Counted from the stretch's first letter, positions 1-8,858 are shown. The stretch: 64,000 bases of DNA from JAPWJZ01 sp041287865 (GCA_041287865.1 JBGGMV010000092.1:1-64000), one strand, 5' to 3'. Notes: a model not told the origin generated them from the letters alone. A program made the numbers and translations.

Positions 1-31
1 GAAAGCCGGGGTGACGTGGGCTTTTTGAAAA

Positions 32-793
32 TCACTTTCCTGCCGCTCGTTTTATCAAGCGGATACTTTCCTTGACTCCTTCCATGCGCAAGTACTCGGG
101 TGGGGACTTGCGCGGAAGTGTGCCGTCATCGATTGTGGCGAAATATTTCTGCAGTACTAGATCAGCCGCGAGCGCATCCGCTTTTCTGGCGATAAGTTCG
201 CGCACGACATCCACACAACCGGAAAGTGCAGCACTAGCCAACGGCGTGCTTTCATCCTTCGTTGTAACGTTAGTGTCAGCGCCGTGATCCAGCAATAGTT
301 TCAAGGACTGGAGGAGCTGCTGGTTCAATTCAGCTACGGGCTTGCCTACTACCGTCCCTGTACCAGCGTGACACCAGAGTGTGGAAAAAATCGGAGGCTC
401 GGCCCCCTCGGCACGGATATTTGGGTCTATATGCCGCACGGCCAGCAGGTGCTCCAGCACTTGCGGCCGATCGACAGCAGCAGACAGGATATCCGGCCCT
501 CTGGATGTGGCACAGCCCTTGAAGAGAATATCTGCATTTGAGTCCAACAGGATATCAATGATGCTGATGTAACCCTTCCTCACGGCAATCTGCAGCGGCA
601 CGGTGCAGCTGCCCTTGACCCCGGCCGCTTTATCTGCCATTCCCGCTTTTGCCAGCACCCAAACAACAGGCGTAATTCCAGCGTCCACCGCCGCATGCAT
701 GGGCCATAACCAAACAGTGCTAAACAATGCAATCACCAGACAGGGGATGCCCAGCAATGGTAAAAAGGTGATTTTGAGTCCGCGCTTCATCAT
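32..793 (-). CDS. Membrane-anchored ankyrin-repeat protein
   Basis: A 253-residue protein. Residues about 9-30 form one hydrophobic segment after a Lys/Arg-containing start, so it is probably anchored in the inner membrane or exported with an uncleaved signal. The rest carries ankyrin-like units: a TVPLQIAVRKGY unit near residue 65 and a STPLASAALSGC unit near residue 185, each followed by the usual helix-turn-helix with DLL/ELI and an N/K-A-D turn. Ankyrin repeats bind proteins; no catalytic motif is visible and the partner is unknown. Two ATG codons stand in tandem at the start (793 or 790). The start lies only 9 bases from the divergent start at 803, so the promoters must overlap the neighbouring coding region. 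Unlike other ankyrin proteins of this window it has no KP-type C-terminal tail. Confidence 0.75.
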   Translation of the reverse strand: MMKRGLKITFLPLLGIPCLVIALFSTVWLWPMHAAVDAGITPVVWVLAKAGMADKAAGVKGSCTVPLQIAVRKGYISIIDILLDSNADILFKGCATSRGPDILSAAVDRPQVLEHLLAVRHIDPNIRAEGAEPPIFSTLWCHAGTGTVVGKPVAELNQQLLQSLKLLLDHGADTNVTTKDESTPLASAALSGCVDVVRELIARKADALAADLVLQKYFATIDDGTLPRKSPPEYLRMEGVKESIRLIKRAAGK

Positions 794-802
794 GGTATTC
801 TA

Positions 803-1519
803 ATGCGCATGAGGTTTTTCTTTCCAGTAGTTTTAATCGCGCTGTGCCTGACGCAGCCAATGCTGCTGCCAGCGATGGCGGATAAACCAGGAACGGTCAA
901 TCACGAATCTGCCGCCATGGAAAGTTATGCTATGACCATAGCTGCGCTGCCGCCGACAGAGCAGGAAGTTCCACGTACGGTGCTAAAGATGATGCAGGCA
1001 GGCCAGTTGCCCGTGCTTTATCCCGACAAGCCTGAAATCTGGGTACCGGGGCCCGAGCGGCAGTTTACGCCTCTAGGCGCTTCGGAATGGGCCGCACTTT
1101 CGCAATCTGACATTATTGAATCTTCTCAAACGGCTGCTGGTACCTACAAACTTGCCAAAAACGGATACAGGATTCTTGCCTTCTTCACTCCAGAAAACTG
1201 GCACGGAAAGTGGGAGGCGTCATGTGAGAAAGCCGAACTTCGGCAGCCACGCCGCATCGGCGACAAGGTGGGAAAGGACGCTTCGGACGCTAGAAGATTC
1301 CTTCGCGCGCGTTTCATCATCTTCGGCCCCGGTATTTTTCCTGCGGACATGATTTGGGAAGACCCCTATACGATCAAAAATACCATTTCCGGCGCCTCGC
1401 TCCGGATCACGCCAAAGCACTGGGACCAAAGGGCTCCGGCTCCCTGTTTCAATCTTGCTTTCGCTGAATCAGGAAATGTTGAGGAATTCAACTGGAAGGC
1501 GTTTTACGAGCACCTATAA
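803..1519 (+). CDS. Exported protein of unknown function
   Basis: A 238-residue protein that I do not recognise. Residues 1-26 look like a Sec signal peptide: Arg-rich start, hydrophobic core (FFFPVVLIALCL), and a likely cut after PAMA. The mature part is mixed alpha/beta without visible catalytic motifs; it has Cys residues near 160 and 215 that could form a disulphide in the periplasm. A second in-frame ATG lies at 809. It is divergent from the membrane-anchored ankyrin gene with a 9-base gap, which suggests that the two are controlled together. Confidence 0.7.
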   Translation: MRMRFFFPVVLIALCLTQPMLLPAMADKPGTVNHESAAMESYAMTIAALPPTEQEVPRTVLKMMQAGQLPVLYPDKPEIWVPGPERQFTPLGASEWAALSQSDIIESSQTAAGTYKLAKNGYRILAFFTPENWHGKWEASCEKAELRQPRRIGDKVGKDASDARRFLRARFIIFGPGIFPADMIWEDPYTIKNTISGASLRITPKHWDQRAPAPCFNLAFAESGNVEEFNWKAFYEHL

Positions 1520-1614
1520 TTCATAACTCCACCACAGGGGATTGTGATTAACCTTTGCTTTGGCTACGATAATGGCGTTCAGGGCATAACTGATTTTCAA
1601 ATGGGGATTTTTTT

Positions 1615-2127
1615 ATGATGCCTAAACCCGACAGATTAACGACACGTTTTAGCCATTTCACCACGCCGCCGCGCAAACCCGGATCACCCGACGAGAAGGC
1701 GATTTTGTTCGCTGCGCTGCGCGAGGGCGATGCCGATATTTCCCTCTCCATCATCCGCCGCTATCCGGACGCCCATACATGGGAAGACCGCGCGGGCAAT
1801 ACGCCCCTGATGATGACGGCCATCCACGGCGAAGGCATGAAGGCCGTGACGAAACAATTGCTGGAAATGGGTGCGGACGTAAACGCGCAGAACAAGCACG
1901 GCGGCAACGCGCTGGCGCGCGCCGCGCATTTCGGCCATGCCGATCTGGTCAAGACTTTGCTGAAGGCCGGCGCCGACCCCGCGATGAAGGACGCCGCGAA
2001 TAACGACGCCGCCGACTGGGCGCGCAAGAGCAACCACCATGCGATTGCGGCCGCGCTCGAGGAAGCAAAGAAACCAAAATCTTTGACTCCGGCGAAGCCG
2101 GGTGCGCCGAAGGTGCCGAAGCCCTGA
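1615..2127 (+). CDS. Ankyrin-repeat protein
   Basis: A 170-residue soluble protein with no signal peptide. Ankyrin units run from about residue 20 to 145 (for example NTPLMMTAIHGEG and GNALARAAHFGHADLVKTLL). The C-terminus is Lys/Pro-rich (AKPGAPKVPKP), a weak relative at best of the KP tail found on other ankyrin proteins here. Its stop TGA overlaps the ATG of the next ankyrin gene (TGATG), so the two are probably translationally coupled. Function is unknown beyond likely protein binding. The ATG doublet at 1615/1618 leaves the exact start open by one codon. Confidence 0.8.
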   Translation: MMPKPDRLTTRFSHFTTPPRKPGSPDEKAILFAALREGDADISLSIIRRYPDAHTWEDRAGNTPLMMTAIHGEGMKAVTKQLLEMGADVNAQNKHGGNALARAAHFGHADLVKTLLKAGADPAMKDAANNDAADWARKSNHHAIAAALEEAKKPKSLTPAKPGAPKVPKP

Positions 2128-2696
2128 TGGCCCCTCCGATCCCGCCCAGCAAGTACAGCAATGCCTTTGGCAACGCATCGCCCCCCGCTGGCAAGGTGCC
2201 GCAGGAGGAAGTGAATAAATTCTGCGCGGCCGCCAAGGATGGCAATGCCGAGGTTGTGAAGCAGAAATTGAAGGAATACGGCCCCGCGATTTTAAACCGC
2301 ACCGACAACATGAACGACACCGCCCTGACCTGGGCCGCATGGATGGGGCATAAGCACGTTGTGCAGATTTTGCTGGATGCCGGCGCCGATATCAACGCGC
2401 GCGGCATGACGAACCGCACGGCCCTTGGCTGGGCGGCACAGGGCGCGCGGTATGAAGTGATCCAGCTGCTGCTGGAAAAGGGCGCGGATACGTCGCTGGC
2501 CGATATTCACGGCAAGACGCCGCTGCAGATCGCGCAAGAGTCTCCCCACCCCGACACCGCCGCCGTCTTCACCGAATTCGAACGCACGCGCGGCAAAGCC
2601 GCCGTGGCGAAATCCGAAATCGAAGCCGCCCGCGCCCGCAGCGAGGCGGCGATTGATGCGCTGAAAAAACAGCGGCCGAATTTCAAGCTGAAATAA
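2127..2696 (+). CDS. Ankyrin-repeat protein with helical C-terminus
   Basis: A 189-residue soluble protein coupled to the preceding ankyrin gene by a TGATG overlap. Ankyrin units span about residues 30-150, including DTALTWAAWMGHKHVVQILL and RTALGWAAQGARYEVIQLLL. Residues 150-180 form a charged, Ala-rich helix (EIEAARARSEAAIDALKK). The last residues, RPNFKLK, recall the KP-x-K-x-K tails elsewhere in the window but do not fit that pattern well. No enzyme motif is present; the partner is unknown. The gene is convergent with the minus-strand gene ending at 2706. Confidence 0.8.
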   Translation: MAPPIPPSKYSNAFGNASPPAGKVPQEEVNKFCAAAKDGNAEVVKQKLKEYGPAILNRTDNMNDTALTWAAWMGHKHVVQILLDAGADINARGMTNRTALGWAAQGARYEVIQLLLEKGADTSLADIHGKTPLQIAQESPHPDTAAVFTEFERTRGKAAVAKSEIEAARARSEAAIDALKKQRPNFKLK

Positions 2697-2705
2697 ATTT
2701 CAAGC

Positions 2706-3110
2706 TCAAGTAGTGCTGATGGTATAGCGGGTCATGATCCGGCGGCCGAGGTATGTCGCGCCGGTTTCCAGCAGTTCGTCGACGGTGACGTCGGTTTTTG
2801 ATTTGAAAAGATTCACGACATCATCATACGAAGCGTCAAAATAATAACGGATGCGCGTCATGGCGTTTGTGTCGACAACGACCACCTGACGCGGCCATGA
2901 CTTGAATTCCGTGACGGGGCCGCCGAAAAACAGCGTTATCAGGAAGGCTTCCACGGTCGACTCGAATCCGCTCAATTCCAGTTCCTGTATGTTGACGACC
3001 GGGCGGGTTCCATCAGGCGCGGAGGGCATAATCATGCTATACAGCGCCACTCTGTGATCGACATCGACGACGGTGCGGGAGCGGGACAATTCGCGCAGGA
3101 TGACCGGCAC
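2706..3110 (-). CDS. Hypothetical protein coupled to an ABC exporter
   Basis: The open frame runs upstream into the exporter gene, but that upstream part is a low-complexity Arg-rich shadow. I place the start at the GTG at 3110, which overlaps the exporter stop (TAGTG), giving 134 residues. The protein has a mixed composition with a conserved-looking core (PVVNIQELELSG, then RIRYYFDASYDDVVNLF) and no signal peptide or membrane helix. I do not recognise a family. The overlap implies translational coupling to the exporter, so it may serve the same transport function or be regulated with it. Confidence 0.6.
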   Translation of the reverse strand: MPVILRELSRSRTVVDVDHRVALYSMIMPSAPDGTRPVVNIQELELSGFESTVEAFLITLFFGGPVTEFKSWPRQVVVVDTNAMTRIRYYFDASYDDVVNLFKSKTDVTVDELLETGATYLGRRIMTRYTISTT

Positions 3111-4969
3111 TACTGGTAACCCTTTGCCTGCAAGGCGAACAGGCGGGCGTAGAGACCGTCCTGCGCGATCAGCTGTTCGTGGGTGCCTTGTTCTTTCAGC
3201 GTGCCACCTTCCAGCACGATGATTTTCGCGGCGTTGCGGACGGTGGAGAAACGGTGGGAGACCAATATCAGCGTCTTGTCGGTATATTGCTGTTCGAGGT
3301 TGTTGAAAATCTCGAATTCGGCTTCGGCATCGATGGCGCTGGTGGGTTCGTCCAGAATTAAAACCGGCGGGGCGGCGTAGAAGGCACGCGCAATCGCAAG
3401 CTTCTGCCACTGGCCGCCGGACAGTTCCTGCCCGTCCTTGAATTCCTTGCCCAGCTGCTGATTGTATTTGTCCTTGAAGCCTTCGATAAAGCCTGCGGCG
3501 CCGGCCTTTTTCGCCGCTTCCTCGATCTTCGCATCGTCGACCTCGCCCAGACCGCCCAGCGCGATGTTTTCCTTGACCGTGAAGTGATAGCGCATGAATT
3601 CCTGGAATAATGTGCCAAGGTGCTTGTGCCATTGCGCAAGATCGAGATCGCGGAGATCGACGCCGTTGATCAGGATGCGACCGCTTTGCGGATCGTAGAA
3701 GCGGCAGAGGAGCTTGATGACCGTCGTTTTGCCAGCACCGTTCAGACCCACGAAGGCGACGCTTTCGCCCGGTTGCAGGGCGAAGGACACATTATCCAGT
3801 GCCTTGTTGTCGCCGCCGGGATAGGTGAAGGTGACGTTTTCAAAAACGATAGAGGGCGGCTTGACCTGTTCAAACACCACCGGCGTATCGCGGCGCGGCA
3901 GCACCTGCGGCAGTTTCAGGAAAGCATCGAAGCTGTCGACGTAAAGGCTAAGTTCATACAACCGGCCTATCTGGGTCGAAGCACCGGAGGCGCGCGCGCC
4001 AAGCTGGTCGAGCATCGTCAGCAGCAGCGTGAAGGAGCCGATCGACAGCGTCGCGGCGGTGACGGCAGGCAGGAAGTGCCATGCCACCGCGAACAAAACC
4101 ACGCCCTCGATCAGCGGCGGGATCAGGGAGAGGAAAAACTGGCGGCGCAGTTCGACGCGCGCGTTGTTGAATAAAAAATCCTGTATCCTGCTCATGCGCG
4201 ACATGAAGGCGGGGCCGGTGCCGTTCATGCGGGCTTCGCGCACTGTCATGGGGTCTTCCATGATGTGCATGATGTACCAGAGTTTCTTCGACTCCGGCGT
4301 GTTCTGGCTCCAGATGCCCCACTGGCGGTTGCCCGACACCGCCTGAACCCAGAGGCGCGGCACGGACATAACGGTCAGCAGCAGCGGCAGCCACCAGCCA
4401 TAGGGGATCAGCGAAATAAAGGCCGCCGTAAAGGCAATCAGGTCGACCGCCGTGATGCCCATCGTGCGCAAATATTCCGACGGCCGCCAGACATGGCTTT
4501 CGCGCGCGCGGCTGATAGTATCCTGCACGCCCGGGTCCTCGAAGTGAGAGAGATCGAGGCTCATCATCTTGGTATGGAACGTGCGGGCCAGTGCGTTCTG
4601 GTATTTATAGCGGAACACGGCGTCGAGATACGACTGCACGTAGGAGAAAAACACCACGTTGTCGAAGAGGTTAATCAGATACCGAGCCGACAACACGCCC
4701 AGCACCACGACGGGAATAACGGTCGATGGCGCGGCCTGCGCGACGCTTAAGGAGTCGATCAGCAGCTTCATCGCGTAGGCGGTGATAAGGGGGATGAGCG
4801 CGCGGAAGAAAGAGGCCGCGTAGTAGATTTTCAGCACCCCCGCGTCGGTTTTCCACGCGATCGCCACCACCAGTTTCGCGCAGATCCACATGCGCTGCAC
4901 GGGGGCGAAGCGTTCCTTCAGCGTTTTTTTCGCTTTGGGGGCGTCATCGTTGACGGCGGCGTCGGACAA
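3110..4969 (-). CDS. ABC exporter, fused membrane and ATPase domains
   Basis: A 619-residue type I ABC exporter half-transporter that would act as a dimer in the inner membrane. The N-terminal part (about 30-340) carries the hydrophobic segments of the transmembrane domain. The C-terminal ATPase has Walker A (GLNGAGKTT), the signature LSGGQWQKLAIARA, Walker B (VLILDEPTSAID) and the H-loop VSHRFSTVR. The region after the Q-loop glutamine reads EFMRYHFTV. Substrate cannot be told from sequence; MsbA-like lipid, peptide or drug export are all possible. It is followed by the 134-residue unknown gene with a stop-start overlap, and follows cca by 17 bases. Confidence 0.88.
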   Translation of the reverse strand: MSDAAVNDDAPKAKKTLKERFAPVQRMWICAKLVVAIAWKTDAGVLKIYYAASFFRALIPLITAYAMKLLIDSLSVAQAAPSTVIPVVVLGVLSARYLINLFDNVVFFSYVQSYLDAVFRYKYQNALARTFHTKMMSLDLSHFEDPGVQDTISRARESHVWRPSEYLRTMGITAVDLIAFTAAFISLIPYGWWLPLLLTVMSVPRLWVQAVSGNRQWGIWSQNTPESKKLWYIMHIMEDPMTVREARMNGTGPAFMSRMSRIQDFLFNNARVELRRQFFLSLIPPLIEGVVLFAVAWHFLPAVTAATLSIGSFTLLLTMLDQLGARASGASTQIGRLYELSLYVDSFDAFLKLPQVLPRRDTPVVFEQVKPPSIVFENVTFTYPGGDNKALDNVSFALQPGESVAFVGLNGAGKTTVIKLLCRFYDPQSGRILINGVDLRDLDLAQWHKHLGTLFQEFMRYHFTVKENIALGGLGEVDDAKIEEAAKKAGAAGFIEGFKDKYNQQLGKEFKDGQELSGGQWQKLAIARAFYAAPPVLILDEPTSAIDAEAEFEIFNNLEQQYTDKTLILVSHRFSTVRNAAKIIVLEGGTLKEQGTHEQLIAQDGLYARLFALQAKGYQ

Positions 4970-4986
4970 GGGTTACTCCCCGCTTG

Positions 4987-6267
4987 TTATTCTTTACGGC
5001 CGCCGGTGATCCAGGCGGGGGATTTTTTGGTGTCGACCGGCGCCGGATAGTCTTCTTTCAGCTTTTCAAGGCATTCGCCGCGGCCGGGGATGAAATCTTT
5101 CATCATCCACCATTCCGACAGTTCTTGCAGAATGCGGCCGACTTCGGGGCCTTCTTTCCAGCCCAGCTTCATCACGTCGTCGCCGATGACGGGGAAGCGC
5201 GGCGGCTTGAACGACGTCGCCAGATTGTAAAGGCGGTCGAGGTTTTCCTTGTTCCCCGTGCGGGCGGCGGATAACAAAAGCAGGCTGCGCGCCGTGTCGC
5301 CGTCGGTGCGGAAGACCAGCTGCTTGACCTCATGGTCCAGCATCCCCATGTCGACGCGCTGCACGGGCAGCACCAGCGTCATGAGCGTATAGGCCTGTTC
5401 GTTCGACAGTTTCAGCGCCTTGGCGACCGAGATCAGCCCATCCTTCGTCACGTCGAGCAGCGCGGCCAGGCGGCGGAGCACATAGGCCTTGTGCTGCTGC
5501 CCCTGTTCCAGCGCGACAAGGCGCATCAGCGCGTCGGCATTGGTCGCTTCGGGCAGGAAATGCGTCACCACGCCCGCGCGCAGCATGATTTTCCACACCA
5601 GACCGCAGCGGTCTGATTCCAGCAGTTTGAAGCTTTCGCGGCGCACGCGCTCGCCCGACAGCTTGTGCAGCTGCGAGGCCATCTTGGCGCAGGCCTTCAG
5701 CGCGTTGGCGTCGGGCACGCCCTGCCCGAAATGCGCGTAGAAGCGGAAGAAGCGCAAGATTCGCAAAATATCTTCCTTGATGCGTTCCTCCGGCTCGCCC
5801 ACGAAAATGACGGAGCCGGTGCGCAGGTGCTCGATGCCGTTATAGGGATCGTAGATCTGGCCTTCCATGTTGGCCGACATGGCGTTGATGGTGAAATCGC
5901 GGCGCGCGGCGTCTTTGCTCCAGTCGTCGGTGAAGGCGACCTCGGCATGGCGGCCGAAGGGGTTGACGTCGATGCGGAGCGTCGTGATTTCAAACGGCTT
6001 GCCGTCGACGATGGCGGTGACGGTGCCGTGCTTCAGCCCCGTGGGCACATAGTTGATTTTCGCGGCCCGCAGCCTGTCGATCACTTCGTCGGGCTTGAAG
6101 GGCGTGGCGATATCGATGTCGATCACGTCGCGGTTGACCAGCGCGTCGCGCACGCAGCCGCCGACGAAACGCGCCATGCCCTTTTGCGCGTCCAGCGCCT
6201 CCATCACCCGCACCGTATCGGGGGCGATCATCCAGGCCTGCTGCGCGAGACTTTTGTTGAAGCTCAT
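4987..6267 (-). CDS. cca: CCA tRNA nucleotidyltransferase
   Basis: A 426-residue class II polymerase-beta-type nucleotidyltransferase that adds or repairs the CCA end of tRNAs. The head domain shows RFVGGCVRDALV and the metal-binding DIDIAT; the RRDFTINAM motif follows near residue 125, and RILRFFRF begins the neck region. The longer frame starts at 6321 but would overlap the Nudix gene; the ATG at 6267 lies one base after the Nudix stop and gives the normal N-terminus. Both tRNA genes of this window already encode CCA, so the role here would be repair plus completion of other tRNAs. Class II enzymes cannot be separated from poly(A) polymerase by eye with certainty, but the alphaproteobacterial context supports cca. 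Confidence 0.88.
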   Translation of the reverse strand: MSFNKSLAQQAWMIAPDTVRVMEALDAQKGMARFVGGCVRDALVNRDVIDIDIATPFKPDEVIDRLRAAKINYVPTGLKHGTVTAIVDGKPFEITTLRIDVNPFGRHAEVAFTDDWSKDAARRDFTINAMSANMEGQIYDPYNGIEHLRTGSVIFVGEPEERIKEDILRILRFFRFYAHFGQGVPDANALKACAKMASQLHKLSGERVRRESFKLLESDRCGLVWKIMLRAGVVTHFLPEATNADALMRLVALEQGQQHKAYVLRRLAALLDVTKDGLISVAKALKLSNEQAYTLMTLVLPVQRVDMGMLDHEVKQLVFRTDGDTARSLLLLSAARTGNKENLDRLYNLATSFKPPRFPVIGDDVMKLGWKEGPEVGRILQELSEWWMMKDFIPGRGECLEKLKEDYPAPVDTKKSPAWITGGRKE

Positions 6268-6268
6268 G

Positions 6269-6943
6269 CTACTGCGGGCCCTTTGCGGCGGGATCACTCT
6301 TTTTAGGGGCTGGGTTGTCATTGCCGGGGTTCCCTTTATTGCTGTCTATCGCGTTGGCGAAGCTTTTCAGCATCCCTGCGGTGGCGCCCCAGATATGGTG
6401 GCCGTCGTGATCGCAGGCGTAGAAGCGGCGTTCGCCGCCTTCGAAAGTCAGGTTTTCTTCATGCAGGCCCTGCGGCGAGAGGATATGGGCGAGCGGCACT
6501 TCGAAAATCTTGGCGACTTCCGACGGCTGCGGCTGCCATTCCTGCGAAACTTCCAGTACAGCCACGACGGGCTTTACGCGAAAGCCCGTGCGCGTCACGT
6601 AATCTTCCAGCTGGCCCAGCACGCGGGCGTTGTCGGGGTTCAGCCCGATTTCTTCGGAAGCTTCACGGAGCGCGGTTTCAATTTCGTTTTTATCTTTCTT
6701 CTCCACCCCGCCGCCCGGAAAGCTGATCTGCCCCGCATGGGAATTCAGCGTCGTGGTGCGTTCGGTGAACAAAACAGAAAGCGATCCATCCGGTTTTTTC
6801 AGCAGCAGTATCAGAACGGCGGCGTCACGCAGCGCGCCTTCCTTCTGCTTCATGCCGGGGTTGAGCGCATGGTCGCCGTTGCCGGGCGCGGGCGTGTAGG
6901 ATTTCAGGCGCGATTCTATTTCTTCCAAAGTGGGAACAGTCAT
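6269..6943 (-). CDS. CoA pyrophosphatase, Nudix family
   Basis: A 224-residue Nudix hydrolase. The Nudix box is complete (GGGVEKKDKNEIETALREA continuing SEEIGL, so G-x5-E-x7-R-E-x2-E-E-x-G). Just upstream is the UPF0035 signature of CoA-cleaving Nudix enzymes (LFTERTTTLNSHAGQISFPGG). The expected reaction splits CoA or its derivatives to 4'-phosphopantetheine and 3',5'-ADP. The start is the ATG at 6943, which overlaps the stop of the DUF1285 gene (ATGA); an upstream start at 6994 is less likely. It sits between DUF1285 and cca in a tight operon. Confidence 0.85.
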   Translation of the reverse strand: MTVPTLEEIESRLKSYTPAPGNGDHALNPGMKQKEGALRDAAVLILLLKKPDGSLSVLFTERTTTLNSHAGQISFPGGGVEKKDKNEIETALREASEEIGLNPDNARVLGQLEDYVTRTGFRVKPVVAVLEVSQEWQPQPSEVAKIFEVPLAHILSPQGLHEENLTFEGGERRFYACDHDGHHIWGATAGMLKSFANAIDSNKGNPGNDNPAPKKSDPAAKGPQ

Positions 6944-7431
6944 GACGCGGCCCCGCCGATCCTGCCGATCGGGAAAAACACGTTTGAGCTCCATACGCCG
7001 TATAGCCCCTTTTCCTGCGCGTCCTCGACCGCGAGCTTCACGAGGTCGTAATAGACCGCACGTGTCAGCCGCGCTTCGAGCGCATCGCGCACAAGCACAT
7101 AGGGCGACGGTTCTTCACCACTCGTCACCCTTAGGGGATGATCAGAACCCGCCGTCACCCAATCGTCAAGGTTGGTGCGGAAGGAAATCACTTGCGATTT
7201 TCCGGAACCTTTTGCCGTCATTTCCACCGCCATAAAGGGGACGTCTTCGACTTCGATGCGCCCCCTTTCATAGGGGGTGATCAGCCAGTAATCGCCCGCA
7301 TCGTCCTTTTTTAGCACAGAAGCGAAGAGCTTTACCAGATTATGTCTATTGATCGGCGTGCCGTTATAGATCCACTGCCCGCCGCGCAGGATTTTAATGC
7401 CGTAATATTCTTCTGAATCAACAGGTCGCAT
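6940..7431 (-). CDS. DUF1285 domain protein
   Basis: A 163-residue protein of the DUF1285 family, recognised by the N-terminal GIKILRGGQWIYNGTPINR block and LVKLFASVLKKDDAGDYWLI. The family has two beta-rich domains and no established biochemical activity. The frame extends to 7500, but that extension crosses the terminator hairpin at 7473-7507, so the ATG at 7431 is preferred. First gene of the DUF1285-Nudix-cca operon, joined to the Nudix gene by an ATGA overlap, an arrangement that fits co-expression. Confidence 0.8.
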   Translation of the reverse strand: MRPVDSEEYYGIKILRGGQWIYNGTPINRHNLVKLFASVLKKDDAGDYWLITPYERGRIEVEDVPFMAVEMTAKGSGKSQVISFRTNLDDWVTAGSDHPLRVTSGEEPSPYVLVRDALEARLTRAVYYDLVKLAVEDAQEKGLYGVWSSNVFFPIGRIGGAAS

Positions 7432-7472
7432 AGAGTTTCTAAGGTTGAAGGGGCTTAAACTCGAAGTAATAA

Positions 7473-7507
7473 AAAAATAGTGCGGAGAGCGACTCCGCAC
7501 TATTTTT
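7473..7507 (-). terminator. Intrinsic terminator of the AIPR gene
   Basis: A perfect 15-bp inverted repeat (left arm 7473-7487, loop AGCGA 7488-7492, right arm 7493-7507). Its outer ends are A/T runs, so it gives a T tract in either direction. It begins 7 bases after the AIPR stop and ends transcription of that gene before the DUF1285 operon. Confidence 0.85.
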
Positions 7508-7513
7508 ATCCCG

Positions 7514-8749
7514 TTAACGACGAGCTGTTGTTTTCTTTTGCTCGCTCAGCTGCTCTTGCAGCAATTGGACCTGCAGCCGCATGTAGAGGTTGCCCCAATG
7601 TTTGCGGTTTTTGCCGACCTGATCGGGGTTACGCACGCCTTCGCGCGTAAGCTGGTAGGTTTCGTCTACCAAGATGGGGCCGGTATTTTTCCAGACCTGC
7701 ACCACATTTTCGAAACCACCACGCCATTCAGCCCTCCCCGTTTTCGGATTAATTTGAACATAGTTGCGGAAGGCTGCAAGAATTGGGAAAGTAGCGCCCT
7801 TGGTGAGGCGGTATTTCCCGCCCGTAAGGCCGGCAAACGGGAAATCGAAGGTTTTTTTCCTTTCGGAAGCGTCTTCGATGATTTTCATTTTACCGGCGGC
7901 CCCGCCCGACTCATTGTGCATTTCGCGGAAGTCATGGCGGATGAGGTCGTAGAGCTTCAAGCCGTCCTTGAGCAGCGGGCTCAACTTGAAATATGTGCTA
8001 TTTTTGACGTCGTCCTTATTCTTCTCGTAGTCCTCAGCGAACTTCTTGAGCGGAGTGCTCCATTTCTCATAGGCGGAAATCGGATGCTTAGTGCTGTTAA
8101 TGTCGTTGGGGAAATCAAACACGTTGAACGCCTCGAGAACGCTGATCAGATCGCGGACGTCGTAGTCAGCATCGTCGCTCTCATTCCACGAGATATTGTC
8201 CGCGTAGGCCTCCCCTTCGATTGCAGCTTTGAGCCAATTGAAAACACCGGCAATGTTGTAGATGGACTTCGGTGCGACTTGAATGCCCGTGTTCAGGCCC
8301 CTTGCGATGTCGCTAATCATTTCTTCCGTGACACCGGTGCGGATGTAGACTTCGACGAATTGCTCTTTGGGGGTCGTCTTGTCACTGTTGGCTTGCTCGA
8401 TGATCTTTGCAGTATGAGCGCCATCGACGATACCACCCTCCTCGTTGTCGACCGTCAGTTCAAAGAGATCTTTCTCGATCATTTTGACCGACGTTGCGAG
8501 GATGGTGATGCCCTTATTCATCAGGTCGAATGTCCCCGGTGTGGCTGTCTCGCCATCAAGACTGCTCCTGACATCCTTGTACACGCGCCTGTCGAGCCCG
8601 ACAGGTTCGCGTGCGTTAGCAGCCGCGCTGATGTTCGCAGGAAAATCCTGCGCAGCGACAGTCAGCCAGTACTTTTCGATTTGGGGGAAGATAGGGTGAG
8701 AGATTTTGCGCATTTGGTATACGCGGACGCGATGGACGGATTTGCCCAT
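7514..8749 (-). CDS. AIPR-family (abortive infection phage resistance) protein
   Basis: A 411-residue protein that matches the AIPR family (named from AbiR-type phage resistance). Diagnostic stretches are FDLMNKGITILATSV, the GGIVDGAHTAKIIEQAN block (the family's IV-N/D-G-xx-T), and FVEVYIRTGVTEEMISDIARGLNTG, followed by a long helical C-terminal half. Family members are linked to abortive infection or occur beside restriction systems; the biochemical activity is not certain. Here it stands alone, with a strong promoter at 8830-8858, a good Shine-Dalgarno (AAGGAG) 7-8 bases before the ATG, and a dedicated terminator. Its Asp/Asn/Lys-rich composition and more A/T-containing codons differ from the neighbours, consistent with horizontal acquisition. 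Confidence 0.75.
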   Translation of the reverse strand: MGKSVHRVRVYQMRKISHPIFPQIEKYWLTVAAQDFPANISAAANAREPVGLDRRVYKDVRSSLDGETATPGTFDLMNKGITILATSVKMIEKDLFELTVDNEEGGIVDGAHTAKIIEQANSDKTTPKEQFVEVYIRTGVTEEMISDIARGLNTGIQVAPKSIYNIAGVFNWLKAAIEGEAYADNISWNESDDADYDVRDLISVLEAFNVFDFPNDINSTKHPISAYEKWSTPLKKFAEDYEKNKDDVKNSTYFKLSPLLKDGLKLYDLIRHDFREMHNESGGAAGKMKIIEDASERKKTFDFPFAGLTGGKYRLTKGATFPILAAFRNYVQINPKTGRAEWRGGFENVVQVWKNTGPILVDETYQLTREGVRNPDQVGKNRKHWGNLYMRLQVQLLQEQLSEQKKTTARR

Positions 8750-8829
8750 TGTAGTTCTCCTTTTGCAATGCCGACGATGCGGCTTGGGTTACAGAATGAC
8801 TGAGCATGCGGTGACGCCAGTCGGAGTTG

Positions 8830-8858
8830 ATTTTATATGGACCCCGTCTTTCAGTCAA
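8830..8858 (-). promoter_or_regulatory. Predicted sigma-70 promoter of the AIPR gene
   Basis: On the minus strand TTGACT (8858-8853), a 17-base spacer, then TAAAAT (8835-8830). The leader would be about 75 bases. The gap 8750-9053 contains this promoter, a TATAAT at 9003-9008 facing the plus-strand gene, and no convincing open frame. Confidence 0.55.

Noticed and set aside
1..31. Hairpin AAAGCC...GGCTTT before the first gene's stop as a terminator
   Set aside because: The stem is only about 6 bp with a long loop; it may be partial, and the window starts here.
508..523. A TGGCAC-N5-TTGAA sequence resembling a sigma-54 promoter
   Set aside because: It lies inside the coding region of the ankyrin gene at 32-793, lacks the final GC of TTGC, and no plus-strand gene starts at the right distance.
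3111..3632. N-terminal extension of the 134-residue gene into the ABC exporter gene
   Set aside because: The extension is an Arg-rich shadow of the exporter ATPase domain; a GTG overlapping the exporter stop is a natural start.
7538..8803. A 421-codon plus-strand open frame opposite the AIPR gene
   Set aside because: The minus strand carries a recognisable family, promoter, ribosome site and terminator.
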